Positions 38,550-39,642 of a stretch of 39,642 nucleotides of DNA are shown piece after piece. How positions within the stretch are numbered: position 1 is the stretch's first letter; every line of letters starts with the position of its first letter. The position numbers and the translations under genes were made by a program. The notes beneath the pieces were generated by a model. It searched no databases and had not been told where the DNA came from. It worked only from the letters and a program-made list of their open reading frames with translations. This stretch comes from Gemmatimonadota bacterium (lineage in GTDB: Bacteria; Gemmatimonadota; Gemmatimonadetes; Gemmatimonadales; GWC2-71-9), in the NCBI GenBank assembly GCA_003223415.1, contig QHUY01000016.1, positions 1 through 39,642 on the forward strand, in the 5' to 3' direction.

Positions 38550-39642
38550 ATGACCGATGTCGTGACCGCGACCGACACCGCCCTCGACCAACTCTGCATC
38601 AACACCGTCCGCGCGCTCGCAATGGATGCCGTCCAGCAGGCGGACAGCGGCCATCCGGGGACGGCCATGGCGCTGGCGCCGCTCGCCTACGTGCTGTGGC
38701 AGCGGCACCTGCGCTACAATCCCGCGAACCCCGCCTGGCCGGACCGCGATCGGTTCGTGCTGTCGTGCGGGCACGCGTGCATCCTGCTCTACACCGTGCT
38801 GTACCTCACCGGCTACGACCTCTCCCTCGACGACATCAAGCAGTTCCGGCAGTGGGGGAGCCGCACCCCGGGCCACTCCGAGCACGGCCTCACCCCGGGC
38901 GTCGAGGCGACGACGGGGCCGCTTGGCCAGGGGGTGGGCAACGCCGTGGGGATGGCGATCGCGGAATCGCTGCTCGCCGCGCAGCTCAACCGTCCTGGCC
39001 ACGCGATCGTCGACCATCACACCTTCTTCATCGCCTCCGACGGCGACCTGATGGAGGGGGTCTCGCACGAGGCCTGCTCGCTCGCCGGCCACCTGAAGCT
39101 GGGAAAGTTGATCGGGTTCTACGACGACAACCATATCACGATCGACGGGCCGACCGAGCTCGCCTTCAGCGACGACACGGCGAAGCGGTTCGAGGCCTAC
39201 GGCTGGCACGTCCAGCGGGTCGCCGACGGGAACGACTTGGCCGCGATCGACGCGGCGATCCGGGCCGCCAAGCGCGTCGTGGAGAAGCCGTCGCTCATCC
39301 TCGTCCGCACCCACATCGCCTTCGGCAGCCCGAACCGGCAGGACACGGCCAAGGCGCACGGGGAGCCGCTGGGGGCCGAGGAAGTGAAGCTCACCAAGCA
39401 GAACCTCGGCTGGCCCTCCCTCGAGCCGTTCACCGTGCCGCCGGAGTCGCTCGCCCACTGGCGCCGGACGCGCGAGCGGGGCGCGCGGCTCGAGGCGGAG
39501 TGGCGGGAGCGCTACGCCGCCTACAAGGGCGTGCACGCCGACCTCGCCGCCGAGCTCGAGCGACGGCTCGCCGGTCGCCTCCCGGAAGGGTGGGACGCCG
39601 GGCTCCCCGCTTTCACCGCGACCGACGGCGCCCTGGCGACGC
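38550..39642 (+). CDS. tkt: Transketolase, N-terminal part (window edge)
   Basis: First 364 residues of a roughly 670-residue enzyme of the pentose-phosphate and Calvin cycles. Thiamine diphosphate-binding parts are present: [58 protein letters not shown], and the [20 protein letters not shown] motif (163-182) that binds the cofactor, ending [11 protein letters not shown]. The loop at 72-77 reads SCGHAC. ATG at 38550 with GGAG seven bases upstream. Confidence 0.97.
   Translation, partial: MTDVVTATDTALDQLCINTVRALAMDAVQQADSGHPGTAMALAPLAYVLWQRHLRYNPANPAWPDRDRFVLSCGHACILLYTVLYLTGYDLSLDDIKQFRQWGSRTPGHSEHGLTPGVEATTGPLGQGVGNAVGMAIAESLLAAQLNRPGHAIVDHHTFFIASDGDLMEGVSHEACSLAGHLKLGKLIGFYDDNHITIDGPTELAFSDDTAKRFEAYGWHVQRVADGNDLAAIDAAIRAAKRVVEKPSLILVRTHIAFGSPNRQDTAKAHGEPLGAEEVKLTKQNLGWPSLEPFTVPPESLAHWRRTRERGARLEAEWRERYAAYKGVHADLAAELERRLAGRLPEGWDAGLPAFTATDGALAT

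Overview
The window is about 39.6 kb of GC-rich, densely packed bacterial DNA. It comes from a diderm: it encodes a TonB-dependent receptor, several outer-membrane beta-barrels, lipoproteins, a lone menaquinone gene of the futalosine route (mqnD) and many secreted proteins with alternative start codons. The mix (secreted Ig-like/LVIVD proteins, TolB-like propellers, CsgG-like lipoprotein, GGG/CCC-rich codon use) suggests Gemmatimonadota or a close relative. That placement is inferred; there is no rRNA gene here to test it. I saw no tRNA, insertion sequence, phage or CRISPR array.

Layout. 1-3,600: a truncated gene, a zinc-ribbon/TPR membrane protein, mqnD, an HD-GYP response regulator and a type IV pseudopilin. 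3,780-7,200: a TPR protein tail-to-tail with a 43-residue secreted peptide, then AraC-like, receiver-only and MerR-like regulators. 7,229-10,370: lemA, an HtpX-type protease and a PlsB-like acyltransferase in one overlapping unit. 10,366-13,395 (minus): a flippase-like membrane protein, a NodB deacetylase and a GT4 glycosyltransferase with ATGA overlaps, preceded by about 430 bp that looks like a structured RNA or long leader. 14,100-19,400: two unknowns and a tandem pair of Ig-like/LVIVD secreted proteins. 19,600-23,400: a cold-shock gene with a terminator in its leader, a secreted protein, an ADP-ribosylglycohydrolase, an alpha/beta hydrolase and an unknown.

23,620-30,300: a branched-chain-type binding lipoprotein overlapping a chemoreceptor with no transporter nearby, a Lys-rich small protein, a CsgG-like lipoprotein followed by a beta-barrel, and a zinc-ribbon protein next to infA. 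30,340-34,225: a lipoprotein/beta-barrel pair, a Cyc2-like fused cytochrome-porin with a small cytochrome c, and a divergent YceI-like gene. 34,233-38,109 (minus): TolB-like propeller, signal peptidase I and a TonB-dependent receptor split by a run of 21 G. 38,216-end: a small helical protein and the start of transketolase.

Four things stand out. (1) The Cyc2-like porin-cytochrome cluster suggests electron exchange at the cell surface. (2) The TonB receptor is out of frame only because of a G21 tract, and a change of -1 or +2 would restore it, as in a phase-variable gene. (3) At least seven genes carry a TAnnnT box ending 6-8 bases before the start codon and lack a Shine-Dalgarno sequence, which points to leaderless transcription. 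(4) An AraC-like gene is preceded by two near-identical 18-bp direct repeats with a 21-bp period, the geometry of AraC half-sites. Short 7-bp AATCCGC arrays also invade intergenic DNA and one gene start.
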